64,000 bases of DNA from the NCBI GenBank assembly GCA_951394405.1, contig OX596339.1, positions 2,914,001 through 2,978,000 on the forward strand, in the 5' to 3' direction. The position numbers and the translations under genes were made by a program. The DNA comes from Coprinellus micaceus (Eukaryota; Basidiomycota; Agaricomycetes; Agaricales; Psathyrellaceae). The notes below the pieces were generated by a model. The model was not told the DNA's origin and made no database searches. It saw nothing but the letters and a program-made list of their open reading frames with translations. Shown piece after piece: positions 1 through 11,459 of the stretch; within the stretch, counting starts at the first letter, position 1; every line of letters begins with the position of its first letter.

Positions 1-26
1 CCGACACAACTCTCTCTTCCACCATC

Positions 27-1053
27 ATGTCCGACGTGGAAGATATCGCTGACGTCGAGGCCACCGTCGTTCCATCTGCTCCGGGGCCCTCAACACCGCT
101 CACAGAGTCGTACACGTACCACTCACCCATCCCCACAGCCGCAGGGCCATACATCCTCGGTGTCGATGAGGCAGGGCGAGGTCCTGTGCTTGGCCCACTC
201 GTTTATGGGGTAGCCTATTGCCCTGTCTCTTTCAAGGAGAGCTTGGACGGTATGGGGTTCGATGGTGAGATATACTTCTTTGGGTGGAGAGGCTGCTGAA
301 TTTGGGTCCAGACTCGAAAGTGTTGAAGGCGGCAACACGGTCATCTCTGCTCGACAAGCTGAGCTCCGACTCCACGAATTTGGGGTGGTCCGTCCGAGTT
401 CTCGCGCCCCAGGCAATCTCGAGTGGTATGCTGCGCCGGCCACCGGTCAACCTCAACAAACAGTCCCAAGATGCCACCATCGCTCTCATCCGGGACGTCC
501 TCTCATTCGGCATCGAGCTGTCCCATGTCTACGTCGACGCCCTGGGGTCCACAGACAAGTACCAAGCGTACCTGTCGTCTGTCTTCCCCAGAGTCGAGTT
601 CACGGTGGCCCAAAAGGCTGATTCCAAGTTCAAGATTGTGAGTGCGGCGAGTATAGCAGCAAAGGTAACGAGAGATGCATGTGTGGAGGCGTGGTGCTTC
701 GAGGAGGACAAAGGGAGCGAGGAGAGCAAATGGAGTGCAGACCTGGGTTCGGGATATCCCTCAGGTGTGCCTCGAACGACGTCTCCCGTGATTGGTACTG
801 AAACTATCGCTCAGATCCCAACACGGTGCGGTGGCTGAAGGGTGCGATCGACCCTGTGTTCGGATTCCCAAAGCTCGTCCGTTTCTCTTGGACAACGGTC
901 AAAACGCTCCTCGACAAGGAGGGGGCGAAGGTGAAATGGACAGACGAAGGCCAGGCCAACCTCGTCAATGCGTTCCAGAACGGGTCTGGGGTAGACAAAG
1001 ACAGAACGGCAGTAGCGCGAGACTTGCACCTCTCCAGCGTCACCACTCTCTAA
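27..1053 (+). CDS. rnh201: Ribonuclease H2 catalytic subunit A
   Basis: Catalytic subunit of the nuclear RNase H2 complex, which cuts RNA in RNA:DNA hybrids and starts removal of single ribonucleotides from DNA. Exon 1 carries the active-site block [13 protein letters not shown] near residue 46. Later exons carry DSKVL, the YVDALG stretch and [20 protein letters not shown], all typical of type 2 RNase HII/H2A. Two introns are clear: 265-311 (47 bp) joins GMGFD to SKVL in phase 1, and 765-814 (50 bp) joins GYPS to DPNTVRW. The stop is at 1051-1053. The total of about 310 residues fits the family. The ATG at 27 is the first in frame and only 26 bp of upstream sequence is visible, so any 5' leader intron cannot be judged. 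Family assignment is firm. Confidence 0.93.
265..311 (+). other. Intron 1 of RNase H2A gene
   Basis: A GTGAGA donor and a TCCAG acceptor bound a 47-bp phase-1 intron. Its removal restores the conserved GFDDSKVL block. It shows the intron size typical of this genome. Confidence 0.88.
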
Positions 1054-1570
1054 CTCTGCCTATGATATGTTCCGTTCCCGTTCAAGGCCGGATCGCCTTC
1101 CCGTTGGCTGAGAAAAGGTGATAGACAAATCAAATCCAAAGGTGACAAAGCGGTGGTTCCTTGGTTGCCAGCAGTGTCCCTTCGCTGCGCAGAAGCGCCC
1201 CGGGGCCGTAGAGAAGCAAGGTTCGTCTCAGCAGGCTCATGTCAGAGATTACAGCCAAGGCTATTCCCTCCAGTTGGTGAGCAAAAATCGACACAGTTAT
1301 GATACCACTAAGTGCTCATCGACACTGCAGTCTGTTCCATCATTTGATGAGCCTTGGGGACCTGATCGCGAAACCCGTTCAATCTCTACAGGCATGAGGA
1401 CCCACGACTTGAAGTGAATAGGCCCAGGGCCCACGGCGTTCTAGGAAGCCTTGGGAAGACCCGCTTCCGAAATTCTCCACGCCTGCCAAGTCTGCTGCGG
1501 AACCCATTAAATATGTGGGTTATAAGGCGCCCACATCTGCAAATTCCTTCCACAATCCGCACACCTTGAT
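1054..1570. other. Intergenic region, RNase H2A to P450
   Basis: These 517 bp hold the 3' flank of the RNase H2A gene and the probable promoter of the P450 gene. Only short open frames without family similarity or plausible splice partners are seen. A TATAAGG-like stretch lies near 1519, about 50 bp before the P450 ATG. Confidence 0.6.
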
Positions 1571-4182
1571 ATGCCAGCGCCTACCCCCCAAGAGACGCTC
1601 GGCGCTCTACTGGCGACGTGGGTCGCTTGGAGGGTCGTGAAAGGCTTCCTAGTGAAGGACCCACTCGCCATTGTCCCTGGTCCACCGTCCAAGTCGATGT
1701 TTGTTGGTGAGCATGAAATGTTTCGAAATCTATTGGGCGATGTTGGCTAGGAGGTACTCATGTCCTACGACGTTCGAAGGTAATCTTCAGGAGGTTTTCG
1801 ACAATATGGGCTGGGACTATCGCGATAAGCTGGTACAGCAATGTAGGTATTTGAACCTACAATTTCCGGTTCCCATTGTTGTTACGAGCCCTGATTCATA
1901 TCACGGATAGACGGCAAGGTCTTTAGCTTCAACGGAATAATGAAGGTCAGGATCGCGAGTTCCCACTGGATGAAGCGACCTGACCCTGGGGGCTCCGTTC
2001 AATAGAAGAAGATGTTATGGGTCCATGATTCCAAGGCGCTCTACCACATGTTGCTCAAGGTAATCCTCACCGGAAACTCGGCGGATGCCACGTAGCTGAC
2101 CCGCGAGGTTGCATGCTGTCCTTCAGGAACAAGATGTCTTTGAAGAAGGAGAGGACTTCCTTCGGTGAGTTATGAGTTTCATGTTGCAGAGTTCCGATCT
2201 GACTAGGACTCCAGGACGAATATGCGCGTCTTTGGCGAGGGGTTGTTGTCCACCTTAGGTAAGTGCTCACAGAGGACGAGCAGAGGACTCTTTTGACCCG
2301 CTCTCCCTCTCGTACAGGAGAGCAACACCGAAAGCAGAGGAAGATGCTCAATCCAGTATTTTCTGCGGCTCATTTGCGAGATATGAGTGCGTTGCAACAT
2401 CATATCTTCAACAAAGGAGGAGCTAATTATTCGTGGCACAGCACCGACCTTTTACGGAGTTGTGCACAAGGTTGTGCTAATCCTGAACGCCAGTAATACA
2501 TAATGGTGCACTGACAACGCTCCCATTAGCTCGAGAAGTCCATCGGGCAGCAAATTGACCAAGGGCAAACCGAGGTAAATAATTCAAAACAACAGACGTA
2601 CAACGTACCGACTCTTGGCCGTAGATCGACGTCTTGCCATGGATGTCGAGGACAGCACTGGAGCTGATTGGCCAAAGTGGCTTCGGGCGTTCCTTCGACT
2701 CCCTCGAACCCGATGCAGAAGAGCACCCATACGCTGCCAGCCTCAAGAGACTCGGGTAATGGCCGCTCGAATCCCCGCCTCATTACAGGGTACTGACCTT
2801 CGACCCACAGAGGCACACTGCAAGACAAGCCCCTCTTCTTCGCCCGTCTGTTCATTTACCGCTGGGTTCACAACATCATTCCTCTGCGCCTACAGCGTGC
2901 GATCGTGGACGCGCTACCGTGGAAGAAGCTGCACGAGCTTAGGGATCTGGTAGACTTGATGCACCAGACTTCGCTTGGCATCTTCGACGATGCGAAACGG
3001 GGGCTGGGGAAAAGCGAAGGTTCGTCCGAAGTGAAAGATGACGGAAGGAAGGATATTATCAGTGCGCTTAGTACGTCGGGTTCCACAGTCCACATTTCAA
3101 GGTCGCTAACTGGATACTCTGCCTTTAGTCAAGGCGAACATGGACGCCTTAGAGGAAGATAGGTTGACGGACGCCGAGCTTATAGGCCAGGTGTCGTGAG
3201 TCCCCATCGTTTGCATCCATCGCTTCGAGTGTCACTCTAACGGCACCCCGCATTAGAACAATCATGTTTGCGGCCATGGACACGACCTCGAACGGACTGT
3301 GCAGGACCTTGCTGCTTTTGAGCGAGAACCCAGAGGTGCAGCGAAGACTGCGAGAGGAGGTAACGGAAGCATACGCAAACAGCGATGGAGACTTGGACTA
3401 TGAAGTTGTATCGACTCTGCCCTTCTTAGATGCTGTCTGCAGGGAGTCTCTGCGATTGTAAGCACCCACCTATCTCCGAGCCTCGGGCATCCCATTGATT
3501 CCACCCCCTCTGCAGGCATACCCCTGTTCCTATGCTACCAAGACAGTACGTTGGCCGTGAACTCTAGCTCAGGGCCGTATTGACCAAAGACTACGATATT
3601 ACAGAGCGCGCAAGGATGCTGTTCTCCCTCTTGGAACGCCGATAACCACAACGGATGGTAAACAAGTCAGTGAACTGTTCATCCCCAAGACTACTGTCCT
3701 GGTGATGTCCCTTCACCACTGCAATCGCGATCCTGACATCTGGGGACCCGATGCAAATGAGTGGAAGCCCGAACGATGGTTGTCTACCCTTCCACAATCT
3801 GTCGCAGAGGCTCGTGTTCCCGGCGTCTACTCAAATCTGTGAGCGAACCTTTAGAATCCCTGCACCACGCACAGCTCAACCTTCGTTAATTAGGATGACC
3901 TTTCTCGGAGGGAAGAGGTCCTGTATCGGCTTTAAGTTCTCTCAGCTCGAGATGAGTAAGTAGTTGGCCTCCATGAAGAACCAACGGCCCTCTGACCGGT
4001 TTTGCATCGCAGAAATCGTCCTGAGCCTTTTGATACGCAGGTTCGAGTTCTCTCCAACAGGGAAGAAGCTCGCCTGGTTGTCGAACGGTGTTGCCCAGCC
4101 GACTGTGCACGACCCTACGCTTCCAGAGGACGGCCGCAACACCACCCAACTCCCGCTCAACGTCTCGCGGGTTATTGCGTGA
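1571..4182 (+). CDS. Cytochrome P450 monooxygenase
   Basis: Haem-thiolate monooxygenase, most likely ER-anchored, with an N-terminal hydrophobic stretch (ALLATWVAWRVV) followed by a proline-rich hinge (VPGPPSKS). The gene has many short introns. Family motifs appear in order: the NPVFSAAHLRDM block, the I-helix AAMDTTSN (oxygen-binding AxDTT) near 3285, the K-helix ESLRL (ExxR) near 3450, PERW near 3775, and the haem-binding FLGGKRSCIGFKF with the axial Cys near 3915. The reading ends with a TGA at 4180-4182. Several junctions were checked by phase, for example GN|LQEVFDNMGW and QQY|GKVFSFNG. The middle part (2385-2620) has the least certain exon borders. The overall look is that of the large basidiomycete P450 clans; I do not assign a CYP family, and the substrate cannot be predicted. 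No other secondary-metabolism gene lies nearby. Confidence 0.9.
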
Positions 4183-4518
4183 CAGACATCAGTAAATACT
4201 GTTATGTAGCGTATGGCCCGAGCCATCCAAGTATTGTGCACCATCATAGGGCCAGAGGTGGAATGTATGGGGTGCATCAGGGCCTCCGGTGTCTTCACCA
4301 GGTCTGGCGGTTCTTTGCCTCAGTTAGGCCCCTTGTCCGGTATAAACCCCTAGCCGTGGCGGCCAAGATGTTTTCTACAAACGGCCTCGGCCTTCGGGGC
4401 GATTTTAGAATGCTCTTTGGGATTGGATCAACGCAAGTAGGCCTGAACCCCACGCCAAACGGAAGAGCAAAGAATATAGATGGCAAGGTACATCAACGCA
4501 CAAGAGTGCAAGACTTCA

Positions 4519-5205
4519 CTATGCTTTCCGCTTTGTTTTTGGGACGGGGATAAGCCCGAGGAGGCCCATGGTGAGTGCATAGACGCCGGTTACTGGGGGG
4601 CTGCATGAGTTCTCGCTCAAATCGAGAGCACCTCTAAAAAAGCTCACCTCCGATCACGCTTTTGGCATAGCCCAGACTAGACCACTGTCCTAAGGTCCCC
4701 ACAGCTACTAGCCAACCAAGCACAATAGATCCTGTCATCGTCTAAAGAGGCACGTTAGAGGGAGATGCCACAGGAAGGTGGCTTCGATACTTACAGTAAT
4801 CACCCTTCGCAGCGGTGAAGAGTCACGCCAGGACCGAAACTGCCATTCGCCTAAATTCAGCAAGCTCCTGAAGGTAGAGAGTGGTTGGAAACACACATCA
4901 GGCTCTGCAGCCGTGTAGTAGAGGGAAATGACATATAGCAGCAACGCCACGGTGGTCAATCCCAGCCCTCCTGCTGTCAGTGCTCCTGTTCTAAACGGTC
5001 GGTCAGATTGGATTGCATTCTGACTATGCTTCGATAGGACAACACACCTTGCGACCGAGCCGTTGATCCCAACTAGCGTCCTCCAGTACTCGTCTAACAC
5101 CCCGATGTAGTATGTCGCCAAAGCCCCAGGAATAACGAACTTCAGCTGCCGTGCAGCGTGAACAGGCCATGAAACATGTTTTATTGGTTCTGGTGTCGGT
5201 GCCAT
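4519..5205 (-). CDS. Small predicted four-TM membrane protein
   Basis: I do not recognise this gene. The ATG at 5205 opens MAPTPEPIKHVSWPVHAARQ. Removal of an intron joins VAR to TGALTAGGLGL, and a second junction (donor GTAAGT, acceptor TTTAG) continues as TMTGSIVLGWLVAVG. A third (donor GTGAGC, acceptor CCCAG) gives VTGVYALTMGLLGLIPVP and a lysine-rich tail ending PKTKRKA before the stop at 4519-4521. All phases agree. Hydrophobic segments lie around FVIPGALATYYIGVL, LTTVALLLYVISLYY, SIVLGWLVAV and the C-terminal one. The basic C-terminus (KTKRK) could be an ER-retrieval type signal, but that is inference. It faces the P450 gene tail to tail. The function is unknown. Confidence 0.68.
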
Positions 5206-5589
5206 GGCGATTTCGTCGACAAACTATACGATGGGTGTACGCGGTGGGGTTGAGCGTGTCCAAGAGGGTATCGAGAACCGATACGCGAGGGCTCGAAGGG
5301 GAAGAGATCGAGGTTCAGGATGTCTCCACCTCGCAAGGCGTTCAGACCTGCATCATCCTGAATATCACATGCGAATACTTGCCTTCCACGTGGGATCCTC
5401 GGGGTGATGCAGACACCATGGCCATCAGATGGCGCGCCCCGCGTCAGGGCAGCGGGCGCTTAATGCTCAGCAGTGACGACATCGCGACGCCGACTCGATG
5501 GGTTTTGAATACAATCGAGAACATCAGATACGAATTCTACTGTACAAATTAACTTGGGATATTTGAAGAAAAACAATCAAAATGGCTGG

Positions 5590-6105
5590 CTACAAAGCAT
5601 CGTTATGCTCCAAGACTTGCTTCGCATGATCCTTGGCCGCTTTCGAGGTGCGCGGATCTATATAGCATGAGCCAAGGCCATCACACCGAATAGTATGTGA
5701 ACCCACTGTGCATAGTGGCTTTAAAACCGCCAAGCTGGTGGACACTCTTCTCGCCTGTGTCGTCCTCGACGTCCTGCTCGACTTCTTCAACCACCGGCTT
5801 ATCGCTCGAAGTATCGCTGGTGTCACCGAGGTCGGCTAGGCGATGGCGGGCCCGGTCTTTAGCCTCCTCAGAGACATTGGGGTTATGGATAGATGCCTTG
5901 AGGCCGGATTTCACACGGCCAGGATCTTTAGCGTCTACCTCGGCTAAGCGATGACGGGCCCGGTCTTTGGCCTCCTCAGAGACATTGGGGTTATGGAGAG
6001 ATGCCTTGAGGCCTGATTTCACACGGCCAGGATCTTTAGCGTCTGAACCAGACAGTCAGTCACAACAGGAGCTCAGGGGAGGGACGACATACGGCCGGAA
6101 GACAT
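5590..6105 (-). CDS. con-6: CON-6 family conidiation/stress protein with three repeats
   Basis: A small hydrophilic protein of about 130 residues built from CON-6 repeats (core ASLHNPNVSEEAKDRA). CON-6 is known from Neurospora as a protein of free conidia, and relatives are linked to development and desiccation or stress. Exon 1 is only ATGTCTTCCGGCC; a 5' intron (GTATGT...TTCAG) leads into HAKDPGRVKSGLKASLHNPN. Two near-identical repeats follow, then an acidic linker (VEEVEQDVEDDTGE). After a second intron comes a third, more diverged repeat (ATMHNPRTSKAAKDHAKQ). The stop is at 5590-5592. The first two repeats arise from a 108-bp tandem DNA duplication. Assignment is strong; the biological role in this species is inferred from the family. 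Confidence 0.88.
5841..6043. repeat. 108-bp tandem duplication inside the CON-6 gene
   Basis: Unit 1 (5841-5948) and unit 2 (5949 to about 6043, its end cut by the intron border) differ at only a few bases. Each encodes a 36-residue CON-6 module, so the duplication keeps frame. Confidence 0.9.
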
Positions 6106-6462
6106 GGAAAACGTGCGCTCGTAAAGTTGGGGGTTGGTGTTGCGGTTCGGTGAGTGTTTCAGACTGGGGACCCTGGTGGGATCTGATCCTTTAAGTACAC
6201 GCCGAAGGGCCTTACGCTTAGACAAGCATGCGAGAGGCACCGTGCGAGACATCTGCCGTCATCTCCGCCTTATGCAATCCGAAGCTCCCCAGACAGCGGA
6301 GCGTTCGGTCTGGGCATGCAATTGGTATACTCGCTGAATAATGATCGAAATTATAAGATACAATTATTTAACTGCCTGTAGTGGTATTAGACGTTTTCGT
6401 CGTATGTTGTGATGAGGTCCATACCGTAACCTTACTACTCAGTGGGAGACCATGAGCCATTT
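6106..6462. other. Intergenic region, CON-6 promoter side
   Basis: These 357 bp hold the promoter of the CON-6 gene and the 3' end of the glucanase gene. They include an AT-rich patch near 6343-6372. No gene is seen. Confidence 0.6.
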
Positions 6463-8528
6463 CTAAGAGCAGATGTTCGGGTACATTCTATCTGTTGGAT
6501 CTCGGGGGACCCATCCACCCTCCAAACCACGCTGATAGCTCCACTCGTCCGCATCCTCCGCCTAGTCATAACGAGTGTGAGTGAGAAACCCGCGACATTG
6601 GAGACAAGACCCTAACCTTCCAAGTCCAGAACACCCATCCTTGGACACGTTCCCCAATCTCGATTTGGACTTCGAAGTACCTAAGTGGGAAGATATCAAA
6701 CGGTGAGTAATGGACACGACAGTTGACAGGGGGTTCGACGAAGAAGCGTACCTTCGTAGGGTCTGTCTATAACTATCCGAGAAGTTCCCAAAGCTCCCCG
6801 TATAACCATCACAGGAGCCATGGTACCGTCCAGTGTCGGAATAGGTATTGTCCCACCTTGCCCCAACGTTTCGCCCGTTCAGCCACCTCGCGCAATCCGT
6901 GATAGCGTTGGACCATTCCCCTACCACAGTCCAAATATTTCCCGCAGCGAAGTTGGGGAGAGTTTGTGTGTATCGACAGGCGAACTGGCGAGAGCGTTGT
7001 GGGCTTCAGTACGCTACGGTTCTAGTGGCAACGACAGCTTACCTCGACATGTTCGTCGACGGACCTATCCAGCTGATCATCGCTGAATATCTGATACTCA
7101 TGCTGAGAATCCGCATGGGGAGTGAGCGGAAGCGACAATATAGTATGCACCGGAAAATATTCACGTACGAAATCCATGAGCACATCGTGACCTCGTGGCG
7201 GCACGAGGAAGTTGGTCCAATGCTAGAAGCGAAGAGGGTCCGTAAGGACCTTATCGAGAGCTTAAATTGGTCAACGGGCGAAGGGGAGCTTACATTTACG
7301 CCAAGGAAAGCGTCCCCAATCATGACTTTGATCTCCTCACCTGCAACTTCTCTCACAGCGTTGTATCCATCCTCCCAAAAGCCCCTCACGGCCGTTTCCC
7401 AGGCATCCCCTCTGAAACCAGCAGGCTCATTCAACAACTCCAGCACATCAATCAGGCCACCGACATTCTGCGCAATGAACTTGACGACGTCAACAGTTCG
7501 GCCAACGTTGTCCTGATCTAGTGCCCATCGTGGACTTCCCGTCCTTTGTCCGGAGTTATCGTAGCCATTTTGAGACCCGGGGGCACCGTGCAGGTCGAGG
7601 ATGACGTGGACGCCGTGTTTACGAGCCCAGTTGAGCCCTCGCAGTAGATAGGGCCATGCCCCCGGAATGTAGGGATCGGGAGAAGTGGGATAGCTCGTGT
7701 CGCCTGACGTTATGGGTACAGACCAGTACCCAACAGGTATCCTACAGGACCCGAGATTGAGGACGAGGTGCGTCGGACAACAGTCAACTAAGCAGGACGA
7801 ACCTGACGTGATTCAACCCTGCTGCCTTTATTGCAACAAAATCGTCTTCTGTTATCCACTGCGACACTATTTATCAGCGAAGCGTGACCTTTTCAATGAG
7901 ATGAGATAGCACTACCGTTTCCCAATGCTGCTTGAGGAGTGCGTCGGCGTCTTGCCGATCCATGAGTTGGCCAAGAGTGTATTCGTCGATAATATCGCGA
8001 TTTCCAGTCTTCTCAAACACACTCGGCGTTATCCAGGGCTGCGTTCAGGTGTACCGTAAGGGTACGGTCCTCCGAGTTTGAGGCGAGAGAAGCCTACCTC
8101 CAGCACGAGCCAACCTCCGCTACGATGGTTTAGCCAAGCTCAGGTGCACAGGAAAGCGGCACTCACAGATTAACACCTCTAACTTTGTCGTTTGCATAAT
8201 CGAATGCAGCGATAGTGGCGGTCGGAATCGCTGTTGACCCAGAGCTCGACGTCCCGCTGCCACCAGCAGAGTCGGTGCGAGTCTGGGTTGGGGGCGACTC
8301 TGTCCCGTTCGTTGGGAAGGTAGGTCCACTATTCGTGGGCGGTTCCAGGTCAGGATTCGTGGCCCTATTCGAAGCTAGGCGACACTGGTCCGCGTGCACC
8401 CCCAAAACGATCCATTTAGAGAGCGTGAGGTAGGTGACGAGTGCAAGGGTAGCAGGGAGGCGGTAGAGCTTGAAATGCATTCGCGATGAGACGAACCAAG
8501 GGCGGTCGTCTGCGTCGGAGCTCAGCAA
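6463..8528 (-). CDS. GH5 exo-beta-1,3-glucanase, membrane-anchored
   Basis: Cell-wall beta-1,3-glucan exo-hydrolase of glycoside hydrolase family 5. The N-terminus has a hydrophobic anchor ([21 protein letters not shown]) followed by a Ser/Thr/Pro-rich linker, suggesting a type II membrane or secreted enzyme. Conserved blocks follow in order: GVNLGGWLVLEPWITPS, DEYTLGQ, HVRLPVGYW-like, [14 protein letters not shown], the acid/base Glu in LELLNEPAG (near 7440), FHEYQIFSD, the nucleophile Glu in VVGEWS (near 6925), [13 protein letters not shown], and the end [20 protein letters not shown] before the stop at 6463-6465. All introns are about 50 bp and in phase. The true N-terminus is uncertain: the frame opens with [11 protein letters not shown] at 8528, a second Met lies 16 residues later, and an upstream exon coding a cytoplasmic tail is possible between 8540 and 8760. 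Confidence 0.88.
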
Positions 8529-8932
8529 ACAATAATAGAAATGGGGTTGACATAGCGCCTAGTTATCGTCACGGCTTAAGAAGCCACGGCCATGAGGCGT
8601 CGGTGAGGATTCATTCCAGTGCACTACTGCCCCCGTATAGAAGTGGGTCCTCTTGGTTCGCCTTGGAGTAAGCCGAGAAACCCTTCATGAAGAGGGTTGC
8701 GGTGGTAAGATGAACAGGCGGAAGGGAAAGAATAGACACGTTCATCATGGTCAAGGTCTGGAAGTGTCACTTGCTTCTGTCACACCAGCCAGTGTCACCT
8801 AATCACACCTCATCATACACGAATACGCTACTACGACATCCCCAAACTAAAAGTACAGAGTTCATCCTTGATATACAGAATGCACAGCGATCCTAGACAT
8901 ACGTACCTACAATATAAAACCAATGAAATCCA
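8529..8932. other. Intergenic region or possible 5' exon of the glucanase
   Basis: This 404-bp stretch lies between the glucanase start and the end of the next minus-strand gene. On the minus strand, 8640-8760 has an open stretch that could be a cytoplasmic-tail exon, but I found no splice pair with the right phase. The part from 8800 to 8932 is AT-rich and looks like a 3' flank. Confidence 0.45.
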
Positions 8933-11337
8933 TTAAGTGTTGCAACCGGAATAAGAGGCCTCCATGAAACGATCATCCCTGCGTCCCCTCCCTCCTCGTT
9001 CCCGCTTCCTCGTGCATCTTCTGCCTCCCTTCCCCGGTTTCAACCTAAATTCCCATTCATCGTGGCGCCGATAATAATAATCCCAAGCATCAGCATCCTC
9101 AACACTCTCCCGAATCTTGCGCGCTCTGACCTTCGCCAGGTGGGTCCTCTCCTTCACCTTCTCGCTCGCCGACACAAGAAATTCCTCGCCCATCTGCCTC
9201 AAAACCTTCGCCCTAGCACGCGCTATATCGTTCCTGTTTTGGATCGTCTCCCCGAAAGCTTGGACTTGATCATGGATCGCCTTGGCCTTGCCTTTAGATT
9301 GCTTGATCAAATCGTCCGTCTGCGTCTTGATAACCGTCATAAAGTCATCCAAGCTGTCCATGAGGTCTCCGCCGTCCTCGTGAACTGCCTTGACAATCGA
9401 TTTCGTGGTGACACCCAAAGCCTCCGACAAAGAATTGACGAAGTTCAGCCCCGCCGCCGTCGTGGCGGCATCCGAGCGAAGATCTGATTTCTCCGCGGAC
9501 GGCTCTGGCGCCTGAGGCTCACTGTTAGGGGCAGATGACGTCGTCGAAACCTCGGATTCGGCTGCAGTCAATACAGCGACCTCCTTGGTTGCGGGCTTGC
9601 CAGAGAGAACGGCCTTGCTCTCATTGCTATCTCTCGGTTGGGATACCGGGGGGTTGGTAGGGGCCAAAGCCTTCGTCTCCGCAGTAAGCGACAGAGCCGT
9701 AGTTCCGGCATTGTAAAGGGATATAGCGGTGTCCTTGGGGGAGGAGGGCACGAGATCGGTTTTGCCGTGAATACTAAGTGCAACGCTGGGGGATCGAGAG
9801 GCGACGATGGACGTCCAAGTACTGTTGGTGGTCATCATGTTGACGGTGGTCGGTGTAGGGACCGGGGTTCGGAACGAGGATGCATTGAATGCAATCCCAA
9901 GAAGCACCGAGACCAGGGCGATTCTGCGATAACGATTAGTTAGGGGACTCCGTCGACAACTACTCACGTACACTTTGGCCGCATTAGCCGGCGTAGCCTG
10001 GCTCTTGACGGGGGCCTCCTTTGGCACCTCGAAGTCCTCGTACAAGACGGAATGCAAAGCTCGGTAAACCTGGCGTGCGTTGAGGTACTTGATATCTTGG
10101 TGATTGACCACGGATGATCTAACGGGCGTCCTGAGGTCGAGAGACCGCTCGGGGCCGATATTGAGAAGTTCCCAGTCATCTTCAGCTGCGTTACGCAAAG
10201 CCTTGTCGTTGTTGTAGATAACGTTGGAAATGTAATCGCTGGCAAGGACTGCGAAATAAGCGGTGTGGGGGTCCACTACTGGCAGTCGATTGGCTGGGAG
10301 GAATACAATACCCAGGGAAGGGCAGTCGATAGGGGCGTTCTGTAATGCTCCAACAATTAGACAACGTAACCATGAAGTCAGGACTGTATCATACGTACCA
10401 CTTCAATGGCAGGGCAAGTGTCGTCCTCCGTGCGATCATATATCCTAACGACGTTGAACAATGGCTTGGAATCCTCGTTGACTTGACCAAAAACCGCCGT
10501 TCGGGTGGGCTTCTTATCGCTGGTAGGGCCAAGGGTGTTAACGAGATACTGGCCGGACCCATCTGCAACCTTCTGCAAGAAGTCCTGAACGACGGTCCAC
10601 TTGTACTGGGTGGAAGCCCCGTAGAGATGAATTTGGAAGTCGACTTTCGCAGTTGATACCTCGTGGTTATCGGGCGTCAAAGGCGCTTGGATGGGTTCCG
10701 GGTCAGCTGCCTCAACTCCGCCGGCAGCATCCCTCCCCAATTCTTCGTGCTCATCTGCCGTGAGCTCCTCATAGGAGCTCTGAAGTTCATTGCGCGGGCT
10801 GGTCAAGGGATCTGGGAAAGAGAGGCGGAGGTCGCGCACTGAAGACTGGTTGCTGCCTTGCCTGCTGCTGCTCGGCGAACTCGTCCTTGAAGCGTCGAGA
10901 GTGCCGATCAGACTCTGGTCCAGCGCCTCTTTCACGAGCTCGTCTTCTGCTCTGTCTTGGTCGGTGACGATGTCGGGGATAAGGTCTAAAGGGGTTTGTT
11001 CAGCACCTCCTGCCACAGCGGGTGGCGCAGGGTACATGCCAGGAGCCAAGCGACTTGTCAATGCACCCTCGCCCCCGTTGTGGTCAACAAAGCCTTCCCA
11101 AGCCTCAACCTCGCCCCTCGAGCTCCCGATGCTGATCGCTGAAGACACCCTGGAGAGGGGCTGGGATAGTGGACCGCATTCAAGCTCGCTTTCGTCCCCA
11201 CTCAACGAGTCGTGGTCGTGGTCTTCGGATTCCTGACCACTGGCGATGTCGAGCCAGTCCGAGTCCGAGAGATTGTCGAGCTCAGACATTCCTGAAGACG
11301 AATGGTATTCCGTAGTTTCAGGTGGGCTAGAATTCAT
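8933..11337 (-). CDS. Unrecognised single-TM protein with acidic N-terminus and LIR-like motif
   Basis: I do not recognise the family. Three exons (11337-10399, 10339-9972, 9923-8933) join in frame through introns of 59 and 48 bp and give about 765 residues. The N-terminus is acidic and serine-rich, with SDSDWLDIASG at residues 24-34. W28-L-D-I31 fits the W-x-x-I/L/V core of Atg8-interacting (LIR/AIM) motifs preceded by acidic residues. Residues about 230-420 look like a folded domain of alternating strands and helices (KVDFQIHLYG, LFNVVRIYD, LGIVFLPANR). A single TM (IALVSVLLGIAF) follows near residue 440. Then comes an Ala/Ser/Thr/Pro-rich region, a long helical charged region (DDFMTVIKTQTDDLIKQSKG and on), and a basic end. 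The ATG is 122 bp from the divergent F-box gene. The autophagy link is only a motif-level guess. Confidence 0.72.
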
Positions 11338-11459
11338 GTGGGTAATGGCAGGAAAGAAAGCTGTGACAGGCCGGATTATAAGCAGGCCCAGTTTGGCTGC
11401 GTTTGGCCATCTACCCCCGGTGGCGTTATCAGATTACGCCTTCCTTAGGAACCGCCACT
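11338..11459. promoter_or_regulatory. Short bidirectional promoter region
   Basis: The ATGs of the divergent TM-protein gene (minus) and F-box gene (plus) are only 122 bp apart, so they must share regulatory DNA. No clear TATA box is seen on either side. Confidence 0.6.

Noticed and set aside
1571..6105. Idea that the P450 and its neighbours form a secondary-metabolite cluster
   Set aside because: No synthase, terpene cyclase or NRPS/PKS gene is present; the neighbours are a small TM protein and a CON-6 protein.
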